NCBI GenBank assembly: GCA_024998565.1
Contig: JACOEM010000008.1
Span: forward strand, 124,001 to 188,000
Origin: Nitrospira sp.
GTDB lineage: Bacteria; Nitrospirota; Nitrospiria; Nitrospirales; Nitrospiraceae
Direction of reading: 5' to 3'
Length of the DNA: 64,000 nucleotides
Shown here: in pieces, positions 31,347-38,967 of the stretch
Layout: every line of letters begins with the position of its first letter
Numbering within the stretch: position 1 is the first letter of the stretch
Notes under the pieces: model-generated
Databases searched by the model: none
What the model was told of the DNA's origin: nothing
Seen by the model: only the letters and a program-made list of their open reading frames with translations
Position numbers and translations under genes: made by a program

Positions 31347-32462
31347 TCACGACTTCACCATTTGAAAGGACTTGGTGAGACCGAAAATGAAACTGGTCCC
31401 CTGCGCCAGGTTGTTGTTGGAATCCCGGGCAATGGGAATCTGCGAATAAAAATACACGGAGGTCATTCTCGTGAGCGGGGAATCAATCAACCCTTCCAAG
31501 CTGACCTGAAACCCCGGCGAGAACGCCAAGTACGTCGACCCGGTGCCGGGCACTCGACGATTCGCAATAAGCGCGTCGACTACCGCCGGATCGACCCCGC
31601 CGCCATTACCCGTCGGAGCAGACTGCTCGAGGGAAGCACTGATATTGTCATGCGTCAGGTACCGCCAGTTGACCTGTCCCATCAGCACCAACCACGGCAG
31701 CGTGACCAGATTGGCGCCGATATTCAAATTATACTCATCCCCGAATTGATAGCCGTCATTGTTCCGAAACGTATGGCGATAACTGGCGTAGGAAAATTGA
31801 TTCAGCCGGTGAGGGATCAGTTCGTACGTCTGGTACAGCGACCCAATCAACCCCACATTGCCGCGCCCCAATTGCGTCGGCGACTCCATGACATGACCTT
31901 GACTGTCCTTAGTTTGCGTACTCCCGGTCGGAAGTTGAACGCCGAACCCTGCGACGAGCATGCTCCGCAGAGTCGGCAGAATGTTGTACTTCGCAGTCAG
32001 AATCATGTCGCCGACATTGTTGTCTCCGAAGTGTACCGGCTCGCCGTTTCCGTTATCTCCACCCTCCCCTAGGGCGTCCATGTGGCGATGCGTCCGCCAA
32101 AGATAGGGGATGGTGACCTGCACGGCGAATCGGTCCGTAATGCCGTAGTTCAAATCAAATGTCATCGTCTGAGTGATCGTGCGAGTTTCCTGATGATGAT
32201 CTAAAATCAGCCGGCGCTGATCTTGGTTGATGGCTGGAATGATGCCCGACGTCCCGTCCAACAAACGCATGGGGGTATAGTTGTAGATTGAATTAAACGT
32301 CAGCAGGCCGGCTTGGGGCACCTGCTGCTGCGATCCGATCACCACAAAACACGTTACCGCACCGCAGGCGGCGTGAGCCGACGGCGACGCGGCGAGGCCG
32401 GCACTGAGCACACTTGCTGCACTCAACAGGGACACAAGAACTCTTCTACCAAGACACCACAT
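31347..32462 (-). CDS. Outer-membrane beta-barrel protein (transporter-like)
   Basis: A 371-residue protein with signal peptide (LVSLLSAASVLSAGLAASPSAHA) and then an antiparallel beta-strand pattern of alternating hydrophobic residues, Gly/Asn/Asp turns and no long helix. Segments such as TMTFDLNYGITDRFAVQVTI, LPTLRSMLVAGFGVQLPTG and VSLEGLIDSPLTRMTSVYFY are typical of MetA-pathway or phenol-transport-like outer-membrane barrels. The N-terminus has Cys residues (ACGAVTC). The C-terminus FGLTKSFQMVKS lacks a terminal Phe. It follows small protein 6 and precedes the BNR propeller in one unit. Possible conduit for the ligand or metal complex; no ligand can be named. Confidence 0.78.
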   Translation of the reverse strand: MWCLGRRVLVSLLSAASVLSAGLAASPSAHAACGAVTCFVVIGSQQQVPQAGLLTFNSIYNYTPMRLLDGTSGIIPAINQDQRRLILDHHQETRTITQTMTFDLNYGITDRFAVQVTIPYLWRTHRHMDALGEGGDNGNGEPVHFGDNNVGDMILTAKYNILPTLRSMLVAGFGVQLPTGSTQTKDSQGHVMESPTQLGRGNVGLIGSLYQTYELIPHRLNQFSYASYRHTFRNNDGYQFGDEYNLNIGANLVTLPWLVLMGQVNWRYLTHDNISASLEQSAPTGNGGGVDPAVVDALIANRRVPGTGSTYLAFSPGFQVSLEGLIDSPLTRMTSVYFYSQIPIARDSNNNLAQGTSFIFGLTKSFQMVKS

Positions 32463-32580
32463 CTCGCAGAATCCTTTCTCCGGTCAAGGCTGACGGTGAG
32501 AGATCCGGACGAACACCCAACCAGGGCCTCCGGCATGGACTCGCTCACAATGAATAAATCCGATGAATCGCTGACGCTGT

Positions 32581-32889
32581 TTAGGAAAGAGAGAAACGAG
32601 GAGGCCCCCGTGACGTCCGCGGGGCACGAGGTTCGGTCTGTAACGAATCGGTGGCTTCCTGATCGACCAGGCCGCTCAACCGAACATTGACTTCAAACAA
32701 ACCCTGGACGGCGTCGAGGTCTTGCCCTGCCGCACACATCCAGGAACAGAGCACCGTGCTGTGGACGTCGGCCCCATGATGGGCATGGTGTGATACATGT
32801 TCCAACGCGTGGGGATAGACAAGCCCCTGGAGCGCCAGCAACGAGCAGGCGAGGAGGAGACTCACTGCAAGGTGACGGGTCCGGGTCAT
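32581..32889 (-). CDS. Small His/Cys-rich membrane protein, subfamily B, copy 6
   Basis: A 102-residue protein; the ATG at 32889 follows the TlpA2 stop by five bases and lies just after GGTGAG. It has an N-terminal helix (LAVSLLLACSLLALQGLVY), a His loop HALEHVSHHAHHGADVH, LCSWMCAAG (C-x-W-x-C) and a C-terminal TSRGPPRFSLS. The middle helix of the other subfamily B proteins is replaced by a more polar stretch. The pairing of TlpA and small protein is the same as at 29119-29969, so it is a repeated two-gene cassette. The His-rich loop with C-x-W-x-C is a candidate metal/thiol site facing the periplasm. Function unknown. Confidence 0.75.
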   Translation of the reverse strand: MTRTRHLAVSLLLACSLLALQGLVYPHALEHVSHHAHHGADVHSTVLCSWMCAAGQDLDAVQGLFEVNVRLSGLVDQEATDSLQTEPRAPRTSRGPPRFSLS

Positions 32890-32894
32890 CAATC

Positions 32895-33476
32895 TCACCG
32901 AAGAGCCACCGTTTTGGCAGGCGTAGCGGCTTGAATCCGGCCGACAATGTCGTGAATTCTGGCCTCAGTCAACAGCCCACCCTTAATGTATTCCCGCACC
33001 ACGCCGTTCTGATCGATGAAGACACTCACCGGCAAGCCGAACACGCCGTACTGGTTGGCCACTTTGTTTTCGTGATCGAGGAGCACAGGGAAGGTATGCT
33101 TATAGGCCACGATGTGCTCGCGCACCTTGCCTTCATCCTCCAATTCATTCACCGCCAACACGACAAACCCTTTTTCGCGCAGCTCATCGTACACGGTCTG
33201 CATCGCGGGCATTTCCGTTGTGCAGGGTTTGCACCAGGTCGCCCAGAAATTGAGAAGCACGACCTTGCCCCGGTATTGCTCAAGCTTATGCGACTTGCCG
33301 TCAAGATCCGTCAGCGAGAATTCACTGGCGGGCATCCCCGCAGCCGGCGGACGCGAGCCCATGGCCCACACCGTACCTGCCACTCCCACAAGCATCAAGA
33401 CGGCAAGGACGATGCTGCCCTCCCACCAGCCTGTGCACGTTCGGTTCAAGAACGACCGGTTCCGCAATCTGTTCAT
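32895..33476 (-). CDS. TlpA-like thioredoxin-fold protein 2, membrane-anchored
   Basis: A 193-residue protein; the ATG at 33476 is preceded by AAGGAAGGGG. An N-terminal helix (GSIVLAVLMLVGVAGTVWAM, about 25-45) anchors or exports it. The redoxin domain has FSLTDLDGKSHKLEQYRGKVVLLNF and then WATWCKPCTTEM with the CxxC, followed by VFGLPVSVFIDQNG (cis-Pro) and a C-terminal helix. It is a TlpA/ResA-type periplasmic thiol reductant. Its stop is five bases before small protein 6. Upstream neighbours are the orphan receptor fragment and TonB, so the TonB system and thiol chemistry are encoded together. Redox partner unknown; the CxWxC proteins are candidates. Confidence 0.9.
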   Translation of the reverse strand: MNRLRNRSFLNRTCTGWWEGSIVLAVLMLVGVAGTVWAMGSRPPAAGMPASEFSLTDLDGKSHKLEQYRGKVVLLNFWATWCKPCTTEMPAMQTVYDELREKGFVVLAVNELEDEGKVREHIVAYKHTFPVLLDHENKVANQYGVFGLPVSVFIDQNGVVREYIKGGLLTEARIHDIVGRIQAATPAKTVALR

Positions 33477-33502
33477 GGCATCCCCTTCCTTTATGCGGCT
33501 GC

Positions 33503-33871
33503 TCACTTGCCCAACCCTCGAATGGAGAGATTGCTGTCCCGCCCGCCTTGCCCCGGCCTCACAATCACGCCCGGCACCGACTCCATGGATTCTTTCAGCG
33601 TCCGGGTGGGTTGGTCGCTCAGTTCGGTCCTCGGCACCGACGAGCGGCTGACCCCGTCCGGCTGCTGCTTCAATTGATTCAATTCCCGCTGAATGCGATC
33701 GCGATGCTTCTGAAGTTCCTCGATTCTCTGCTCCCGAGCAGAGTCGGAACCGACGGCCTGCCCGTCTCCAGCCCAAGCACAGCCCGCGGCAATCCACCAG
33801 GCCGCGAGAATCCCCGCACAGACAAGAATCGGGAAACCGGCCGGTCGCAGACCTTTGCTGACTCGATCCAT
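33503..33871 (-). pseudogene. Orphan N-terminal fragment of a TonB-dependent receptor (coiled coil plus start of plug)
   Basis: A 122-residue frame. It has a signal peptide (PAGFPILVCAGILAAWWIAAGCAWA), a coiled coil (REQRIEELQKHRDRIQREL), SVPRTELSDQPTRTLKESMESVPGVIVR and NLSIRGLGK, then a stop. Up to that point it aligns with the receptors at 16901 and 26659; the remaining ~650 residues of plug and barrel are absent, and the next gene (TlpA2) starts 26 bases later. No downstream frame resumes the receptor, so a frameshift alone does not explain it: it is a deletion remnant or a short protein in its own right. A TTG 19 codons upstream could be the start. It lies between TonB and TlpA2, where a TonB-binding stub would be plausible. 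Confidence 0.65.
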
Positions 33872-33937
33872 GATCAGCGACTCACTCTTTCCCACACGGT
33901 CCGCCGGATGGTCACAATAGTCATCCAACGAGGCCGC

Positions 33938-35080
33938 CTAGCGATTCAGGCTGTAACTGACCGGCAGATGCAGCACGACCATCGGCGCGGTCAATTCATG
34001 CTTCATGTGCAGAGGACAGGCGCGCCGCACGGCTTCCATCGCCGCCTGATCCAACGACTCATGCCCGGAGCTTTTCACCACCTCGACATCTTTGAGTTGG
34101 CCGTCGTTGCGAATCGACACCTTCAGGACGACCTTGCCTTCCCAGCCGTTCAAGCGCGCAGTGCTGGGATAATGCCGGAGTTCGATGATGCGGCGATGCA
34201 GCGATTCGGCCAACCAGCCATAATCGGCTTTGGTGGCAGGTCTCGGCGTCGCCACGCGCGCCACGACTTGATGTTCTTGTAATGTCGCCGGATCCGGCTG
34301 CGCTGCGGCCACCGGCGCAGGGGCGGCAGCGACCGGTTCCGCCGGGGCAGGAGGAGCCGGTGCCGGCTCACTGACGGACGCGACGGCCTCCACGGCCGGT
34401 GCCGGACTTGGTGGAGCCGGTTCAGCCGCCGGGGCCGCCTGCACGACCGGCGCACTCGCCGTGACGATCGGTTCAGGCCTCGTCTCCATGACCGCCGGCG
34501 CACTCACCACTGCCTGGGCCTGATAGGTCTGCGCCGTCACCGGCGCCGCTTCCACCACGGTCTGCTCGACGGCCGCAGCAGTTTCCCGTACCACCTCAGC
34601 CGGCACCGCCGCTTGCATCAACGGTTCCGTTTTCTGGATTTCTTGCGGCTCAATGGGCTTGGCCTGTACCTGCACCACCTCCCTGGTCGGCTGAATCTGC
34701 TCCTGAGGACGAACCGTTTCAACGACCGGCTGCACCTCACGTTGGATCGCCTGCGGCACCACCCGGGTTTCGACCTGGCGTTGCACCGGCTGAGGCGGCG
34801 GTGGCACAGCACGCACCGGCTCGGGTCGCGGCTTCACGGGAGTCGGAGCGGGAGGCTGCACCTGCGGCACTGGAGCCGGCTCCTCCTGGCGCACCACTTC
34901 GCGCGGGGCCTCGACCAGCGCCACATCCCACTTGAACGGCTCCTTCTCCGCGATCATGGCCATCTTCGGCATCAGTCCGAATGCGGCGAGCGCGAGACAG
35001 GCGTGCAGCAGGAGCGATGCTCCCCACCCTGTCATCGATCGCTTGGGTTGCCACGATTGCGCCACGAGCACATTCTCCAT
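33938..35080 (-). CDS. tonB: TonB, periplasm-spanning energy transducer
   Basis: A 380-residue protein. N-terminal membrane anchor (TGWGASLLLHACLALAAFGL, about 17-36) with the His that contacts ExbB/ExbD (SLLLH). A very long Pro/Val/Ala/Glu/Gln linker spans about residues 55-285, with many PxP and EPxPxP steps to cross the periplasm. The C-terminal TonB domain (about 290-380) has LHRRIIELRHYPSTARLNGWEGKVVLKVSI and HESLDQAAMEAVRRACPL. It is longer than Escherichia coli TonB (239 residues), mostly in the linker. It energises the six receptors in the window together with the ExbB-ExbD pair at 19.3-20.1 kb. It shares strand with the upstream unknown secreted protein (34 bases apart). Confidence 0.96.
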   Translation of the reverse strand: MENVLVAQSWQPKRSMTGWGASLLLHACLALAAFGLMPKMAMIAEKEPFKWDVALVEAPREVVRQEEPAPVPQVQPPAPTPVKPRPEPVRAVPPPPQPVQRQVETRVVPQAIQREVQPVVETVRPQEQIQPTREVVQVQAKPIEPQEIQKTEPLMQAAVPAEVVRETAAAVEQTVVEAAPVTAQTYQAQAVVSAPAVMETRPEPIVTASAPVVQAAPAAEPAPPSPAPAVEAVASVSEPAPAPPAPAEPVAAAPAPVAAAQPDPATLQEHQVVARVATPRPATKADYGWLAESLHRRIIELRHYPSTARLNGWEGKVVLKVSIRNDGQLKDVEVVKSSGHESLDQAAMEAVRRACPLHMKHELTAPMVVLHLPVSYSLNR

Positions 35081-35114
35081 GGGACACGTCCTTTCGAAAC
35101 GATTCGCTCCGCCC

Positions 35115-35573
35115 TTACTTGAACATCACCTTGGATACGGATCCGATCGGCACTTCGACCTGGCCGAAATCCGACTCACCCTTAAAGCTGCCGCTGACGG
35201 CGGGCGTAAACTCCCCGTTCTTGCCGTTGATCAACGTCACCGTCATGGCCGGCGCAGTCTTGTCGGCCCCGGGCTTGATCTCAATCTGCTTGATCTGATC
35301 GAACTTGATATTGACCGTCGCCGTGCCGCGCTTGGCCGGCAGATGCCGTAACTCATGCGGGACGAACGAAGTCTCACTCATTTTTTCTTCCCAATAGAAG
35401 ATGCCGTTCTTGAGCTCGGTCTCGACTCCCTGCTGGTCGGTCACGGCGATGGTGAAGGACTTCTCCGCCTTTCCATCGGCGGCGAACACACCCGGCGCCC
35501 AGAGCATGAGCGCCAATCCCACCAACCCGAACAGCCCCATCCGTCCCACCCGCTGATTCACCTGCGTCCTCAT
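35115..35573 (-). CDS. Unrecognised secreted protein upstream of tonB
   Basis: A 152-residue protein; the ATG at 35573 is preceded by GGGGAGGAG. Signal peptide (GLFGLVGLALMLWAPGVFAA), then a beta-rich domain without Cys: KSFTIAVTDQQGVETELKNG, an aromatic-acidic FYWEEKMSE, PAKRGTATVNIKFDQIKQIE, TVTLINGKNGEF and a C-terminal GQVEVPIGSVSKVMFK. I do not recognise a family. The regular strand-turn pattern suggests a small beta-sandwich or beta-barrel periplasmic protein. It is 34 bases upstream of tonB with the same orientation, so the two are probably co-transcribed. The miniature palindrome at 35593 begins 20 bases before its start and could carry the promoter. No function is claimed. Confidence 0.72.
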   Translation of the reverse strand: MRTQVNQRVGRMGLFGLVGLALMLWAPGVFAADGKAEKSFTIAVTDQQGVETELKNGIFYWEEKMSETSFVPHELRHLPAKRGTATVNIKFDQIKQIEIKPGADKTAPAMTVTLINGKNGEFTPAVSGSFKGESDFGQVEVPIGSVSKVMFK

Positions 35574-35592
35574 GACTCCTCCCCTTGCTCCT

Positions 35593-35717
35593 GCAGAATG
35601 CTGAAAAAGTCCACCAGCTTCGTTCTCGCAGCGCTCAGAGGCCCACCGTGCGGGAACAGGACGCTTCGCCCCTTCGCTTGCTGCGGCCTTGCTGAACGGC
35701 CTTTGTGAGCATTCTGC
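35593..35717. repeat. Miniature inverted-repeat element, different family
   Basis: 125 bp with inverted ends: GCAGAATGCTGAAAAAGTCC at the left, and the right end reverse-complements to GCAGAATGCTCACAAAGGCC (16 of 20 identical). Interior AGCGCTCAGAGG and TTCGCTTGCTGCGGCC. No ORF of its own. In the 250-base gap between the second propeller and the secreted-protein gene; otherwise nothing seen there. Confidence 0.65.
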
Positions 35718-35823
35718 GAATGATTCCATCGTGGTCGTCGCGCTTCAGATAACGACGGCTACGGCTATTGAACGATCCCTGAGTAGTTCCACAACCTGCT
35801 AGAAAATTGCACATCGGACCGCG

Positions 35824-37098
35824 CTAGGGTGTCACCACGCGCGACAATTGCCCTTGTTGTACGATAACTCTGTTATGCGGAAAGGCATGTTCGGTCCAGC
35901 CCAACGCCACCGTTCCACTGTCGTGGATGGCCACGGTCGGATGCTCGGCCTTGGAGCCGCGGCTCAAGGTCTGCATCGGGCCGAATGTCTGCCCGCGATC
36001 GTCAGAAACCCGCATGACCACCCGCTTCCGCACCCCCGTCACTTCCTCCCACACCACCACGACCCGGCCATCCGGATGGACGGCCATGTGAAGATTGTCC
36101 GGCAGAGAGGTTGTGGCATTGTGTAGCGCCACCGGCGCGGAAAACGTCGCGCCCTGATCGTCCGATGTTGAAATGAACAGGCGCGGCTGTTCGTCCTTGC
36201 CCTCGGTGTACCACCCGATGTAGAGGCGTCCCCGGCCATCGAATGCGATCGAGGGGCCCCGATGGGGACAGGCGTCAAAGACCCATCCGTCCCGACTGAC
36301 GACGGTCGGCGGAGAAAAGGTCCGGCCCTGGTCGGTCGAACGCGCAACCACAATGTCCCGCACATTGCCCTCGAAGGTCTTGCGCCAGGCGACCCACAAC
36401 GACCCATCAGGCGCCTGCGCGAGCATCGGACGACAACAGGGACAGGCCATCCCGTCGAGAACGAGATTCTTGCCGACCGTGGCGCCATGGCCCTGGGAGC
36501 ACGCGAACATGATGCCCGCCCCGCTCCGGTCCTTGTTCCGTCCATCCAGCCATGCGACATAGACCTCGCCATTATTTCCGGCAATCACATGCTCGAAGGT
36601 ATGCGAGATGGCCAAGCCATCGTCATTGACCTGCACCGGCGGCTGAACAGGCATGCCCCCCGCGTCCAATCGCGCGAGGCGGAGATCCGACGCAAATAGT
36701 GCTCCGGGGGTCTTATTGGCAGAGGACCAGGTGACGAACTGCTCTCCGTCACCACCTATGGCGAAACCCGGTGATTGATGCACGGCTTCCGGCCCGGCAC
36801 CCGGCGGATTGACGGACACCTGGGCGATCGCCGGATGATCAGCGGGAATAGCTGCCGTCTTCACCTCCCCCTGCACTCCGTTTTTTTCGATCCAGGCCGC
36901 ATGCAAGAGGCCGTCGCGCTGAAACCGAAGTGTGGGGGGGGAAAGCGCCGCCGTGGACTGGACGAGTGTAAGCGGCACCCCAAGCATCGTGACAGACTGG
37001 GATTCATTGCGGGCAGAGGCTCCGCTGCTGAAGCCGACGAGGGCCAGCAGGGTCGCAGCACCACACACGGCAACGCCGATCTCACGCACAGGGACCAT
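35824..37098 (-). CDS. Secreted BNR-repeat beta-propeller with CxCC and CPHR motifs, paralogue 2
   Basis: A 424-residue paralogue of the protein at 29994. The ATG at 37098 is preceded by GAGGA. Leader VAVCGAATLLALVGFSSGASA, then BNR/Asp-box-like repeats (ARSTDQGRTF, STSDDQGATF, RVSDDRGQTF, and others). The two special motifs are present: DGMACPCCRPML near residue 216 and FDACPHRGPS near 275. WRKxFEGNVR and WVFxACPHR are shared with paralogue 1 almost residue for residue, while the remaining surface differs. Enzyme-type sialidase activity is not indicated. It follows small protein 7, mirroring the small protein-propeller proximity of the other cluster. A metal-binding, surface or periplasmic role is inferred from the Cys motifs and context. 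Confidence 0.85.
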   Translation of the reverse strand: MVPVREIGVAVCGAATLLALVGFSSGASARNESQSVTMLGVPLTLVQSTAALSPPTLRFQRDGLLHAAWIEKNGVQGEVKTAAIPADHPAIAQVSVNPPGAGPEAVHQSPGFAIGGDGEQFVTWSSANKTPGALFASDLRLARLDAGGMPVQPPVQVNDDGLAISHTFEHVIAGNNGEVYVAWLDGRNKDRSGAGIMFACSQGHGATVGKNLVLDGMACPCCRPMLAQAPDGSLWVAWRKTFEGNVRDIVVARSTDQGRTFSPPTVVSRDGWVFDACPHRGPSIAFDGRGRLYIGWYTEGKDEQPRLFISTSDDQGATFSAPVALHNATTSLPDNLHMAVHPDGRVVVVWEEVTGVRKRVVMRVSDDRGQTFGPMQTLSRGSKAEHPTVAIHDSGTVALGWTEHAFPHNRVIVQQGQLSRVVTP

Positions 37099-37230
37099 CA
37101 CAGTGTCCTCGTATTCCGACGATCTGAAAGAAGGAATGCACCCACAGCATGCGAGACACCTCGCCGAACTGTTTCCTCAGGCCCTGCGACAGTGAGTCGC
37201 GGAGCGAGACAGGCACAACGGAGACTTGGA

Positions 37231-37536
37231 TTAGGCAAACAGGGGTGGAGCGCGGGGACGACTCGGAGCGAGTAACTGAGGCAAGAGCACGGTGTCAGAG
37301 CGGAACGAAGCGTCACCGGCCACGGTGAACAGGTGCGTCGAGTGAACAGGGGTCACCACATGCACCCCGGCCGTCGCACACATCCAGGCACAAATGCCTG
37401 ACCCATGCATCCCGGCATCGTGATGCGCAGCATGGTGAAGTTCGTGCGCGACCGCGCTCCCGGTCGTCACCGCCAATAAGGCAATGACGGCGAATGCGAC
37501 CACCCAGACGATGCTTCTAAAACGGGAACTTCGCAT
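37231..37536 (-). CDS. Small His/Cys-rich membrane protein, subfamily B, copy 7
   Basis: A 101-residue protein; an upstream frame is open but the ATG at 37536 gives a clean basic leader. N-terminal helix (SIVWVVAFAVIALLAVTTGSAV), a His loop HELHHAAHHDAGMH, ICAWMCATAG (C-x-W-x-C), then a variable part and the C-terminal SRPRAPPLFA. It has the same architecture as copies 5 and 6. The second propeller gene starts 132 bases downstream. Unlike copies 5 and 6 it has no TlpA gene beside it. The His-H-H cluster before CxWxC suggests a metal site at the periplasmic face. Function unknown; the leader is weakly supported by ribosome-site spacing. Confidence 0.7.
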   Translation of the reverse strand: MRSSRFRSIVWVVAFAVIALLAVTTGSAVAHELHHAAHHDAGMHGSGICAWMCATAGVHVVTPVHSTHLFTVAGDASFRSDTVLLPQLLAPSRPRAPPLFA

Positions 37537-37632
37537 AAGAAAAAGCCCAAAATCTGGCCCGCATGCTAACAAACTGACCGACGGAGCGTCAACGCAACTT
37601 TTAGCCCCCAAGGGCCATTCGGCCGGGGCCGG

Positions 37633-38712
37633 TTACGGTCCGCCCATGCCGATGATGCGCTCGACCCGCTCGTCACGGCCGCCGAGGTCCCGATAGCGCC
37701 GGTATTGCGCCAGCGCCCGCCCCATGTCCTTACGATGGAGCTCGTAAAAGACCCCGAGGTTGTAGTGAGCCTCCGCCGATTGAGGTTTGAGGGCTACCGC
37801 TCGTTCGTGCTCCTTCTCCGCCTCCTCCAGCCGGTTCAAGCTGGTGTAGACCATGCCCAGATTCAAGTGCGCTTCCGCATATTCGGGACGATACCGGATC
37901 ACTTCCAGGAATTCCCGCTCCGCCTCGGCCAGCAGGCCCTGACTCCGATAGACAAACCCCAGGTTGTAATGGGCATCGACCAGGTCGGCCTTGACCGCAA
38001 TGGCTTCCTTGAATGCGGCGGCGGCGGCGTTGAGGTCGTTGCCGCGCTCGGCCAGTCGCCCGAGGAGATACCAGGCATCCGCATGCCCGGGGTTCGCCTG
38101 AGTGAGACGGGACAAATACTCGCGAGCCAGCTTGAGGTCTCCCTGACTGTCATAGAGACTCGCCAAATGATACAGGGCATCGGCATGGTCCGGACGCACC
38201 CGCAGGAGGGACTGATACATCTTCAAGGCATTCGCACGATCATGCCGTGCTTCATAGAGGCGCGCCAGATCCAGATGGGCTTCTTCATTTCCGGGTGCGA
38301 TATCCAGCGCCTGCCGCAACACCCCCTCCGCGTCGCTGCCGCGTCCTTGCGCCAGATACACATCGGCGAGATCGTTCAGAATCTCCGCGGAAGCCGGCCC
38401 CAATTTCAGCGACTGCTTGTAGGCCTGAATCGCCTCGTCGGGGTTGCGCTTACTCTGAAAATACACCAGCCCCAACACATGGTAGGCCTCGGCCAGCTTG
38501 GGATTCTGTGCCAAGGCTTTCTTCAATGCCTCGATCGCGCCGTCGGCATTGCCTTCACGAAACAACGTGACGCCCCGCTCGTAACTGCGCCGCGCTGAGT
38601 CGGACGACGCGGATGAAGCGGCCGATACTTCGACGGGTGATACGAAAACAACCAGGTAGAAGAGCGGAACGCTCGTGATGAGACTGAGAGAGAAGATGGC
38701 CCCTTGCCGCAT
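37633..38712 (-). CDS. Tetratricopeptide-repeat protein with signal anchor
   Basis: A 359-residue protein starting at MRQGAIFSLSL, with a hydrophobic leader (FSLSLITSVPLFYLVVFVSPVEVSA). About nine TPR units follow, recognised by repeated ALYHLASLYDSQGDLKLARE, YHVLGLVYFQSKRNPDEAIQ, DAWYLLGRLAERGNDLN and AHYNLGFVYRSQGLLAEAE patterns. The last repeat ends YNLGVFYELHRKDMGRAL. TPR arrays form superhelical scaffolds for protein partners; here it would be periplasmic or membrane-anchored. It is the most upstream leftward gene of the island and faces secA across a 255-base gap, so a bidirectional promoter region is likely. The partner is unknown. The start codon is chosen by the leader; the ribosome site is weak. 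Confidence 0.85.
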   Translation of the reverse strand: MRQGAIFSLSLITSVPLFYLVVFVSPVEVSAASSASSDSARRSYERGVTLFREGNADGAIEALKKALAQNPKLAEAYHVLGLVYFQSKRNPDEAIQAYKQSLKLGPASAEILNDLADVYLAQGRGSDAEGVLRQALDIAPGNEEAHLDLARLYEARHDRANALKMYQSLLRVRPDHADALYHLASLYDSQGDLKLAREYLSRLTQANPGHADAWYLLGRLAERGNDLNAAAAAFKEAIAVKADLVDAHYNLGFVYRSQGLLAEAEREFLEVIRYRPEYAEAHLNLGMVYTSLNRLEEAEKEHERAVALKPQSAEAHYNLGVFYELHRKDMGRALAQYRRYRDLGGRDERVERIIGMGGP

Positions 38713-38967
38713 CGAAGTCCGCAGTGGAATCCGTGGGTGACCTTCGCCTAAACAGCCGGCGAAGCGGTGAGCCCCACTATAGATCGCAGCGCATGCGAAA
38801 GCAACGAGAGGAGCACCGTCGGCTCCGTTCATTGCAAGGCAGTTGAGACCTCCGGCGCTGTTTGGGTAGGATTCCCCTATGGATTCCTGTATACTCCGCC
38901 GCCGAGCCCATGCTCAAAGGGTGAGTCTCGCCCGTGAGAAGGTTCATGTGAATAAAGGTACGTCTGC

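Noticed and set aside
30057-32072. Long rightward open frame (671 codons) opposite the propeller and barrel genes
   Set aside because: It is antisense to two well-supported genes, has biased His/Arg/Pro composition typical of shadow frames in GC-rich DNA, and no recognisable domain.
38888-38895. TATACT before secA as a promoter -10
   Set aside because: No convincing -35 at 16-18 bases; reported here only as a note.
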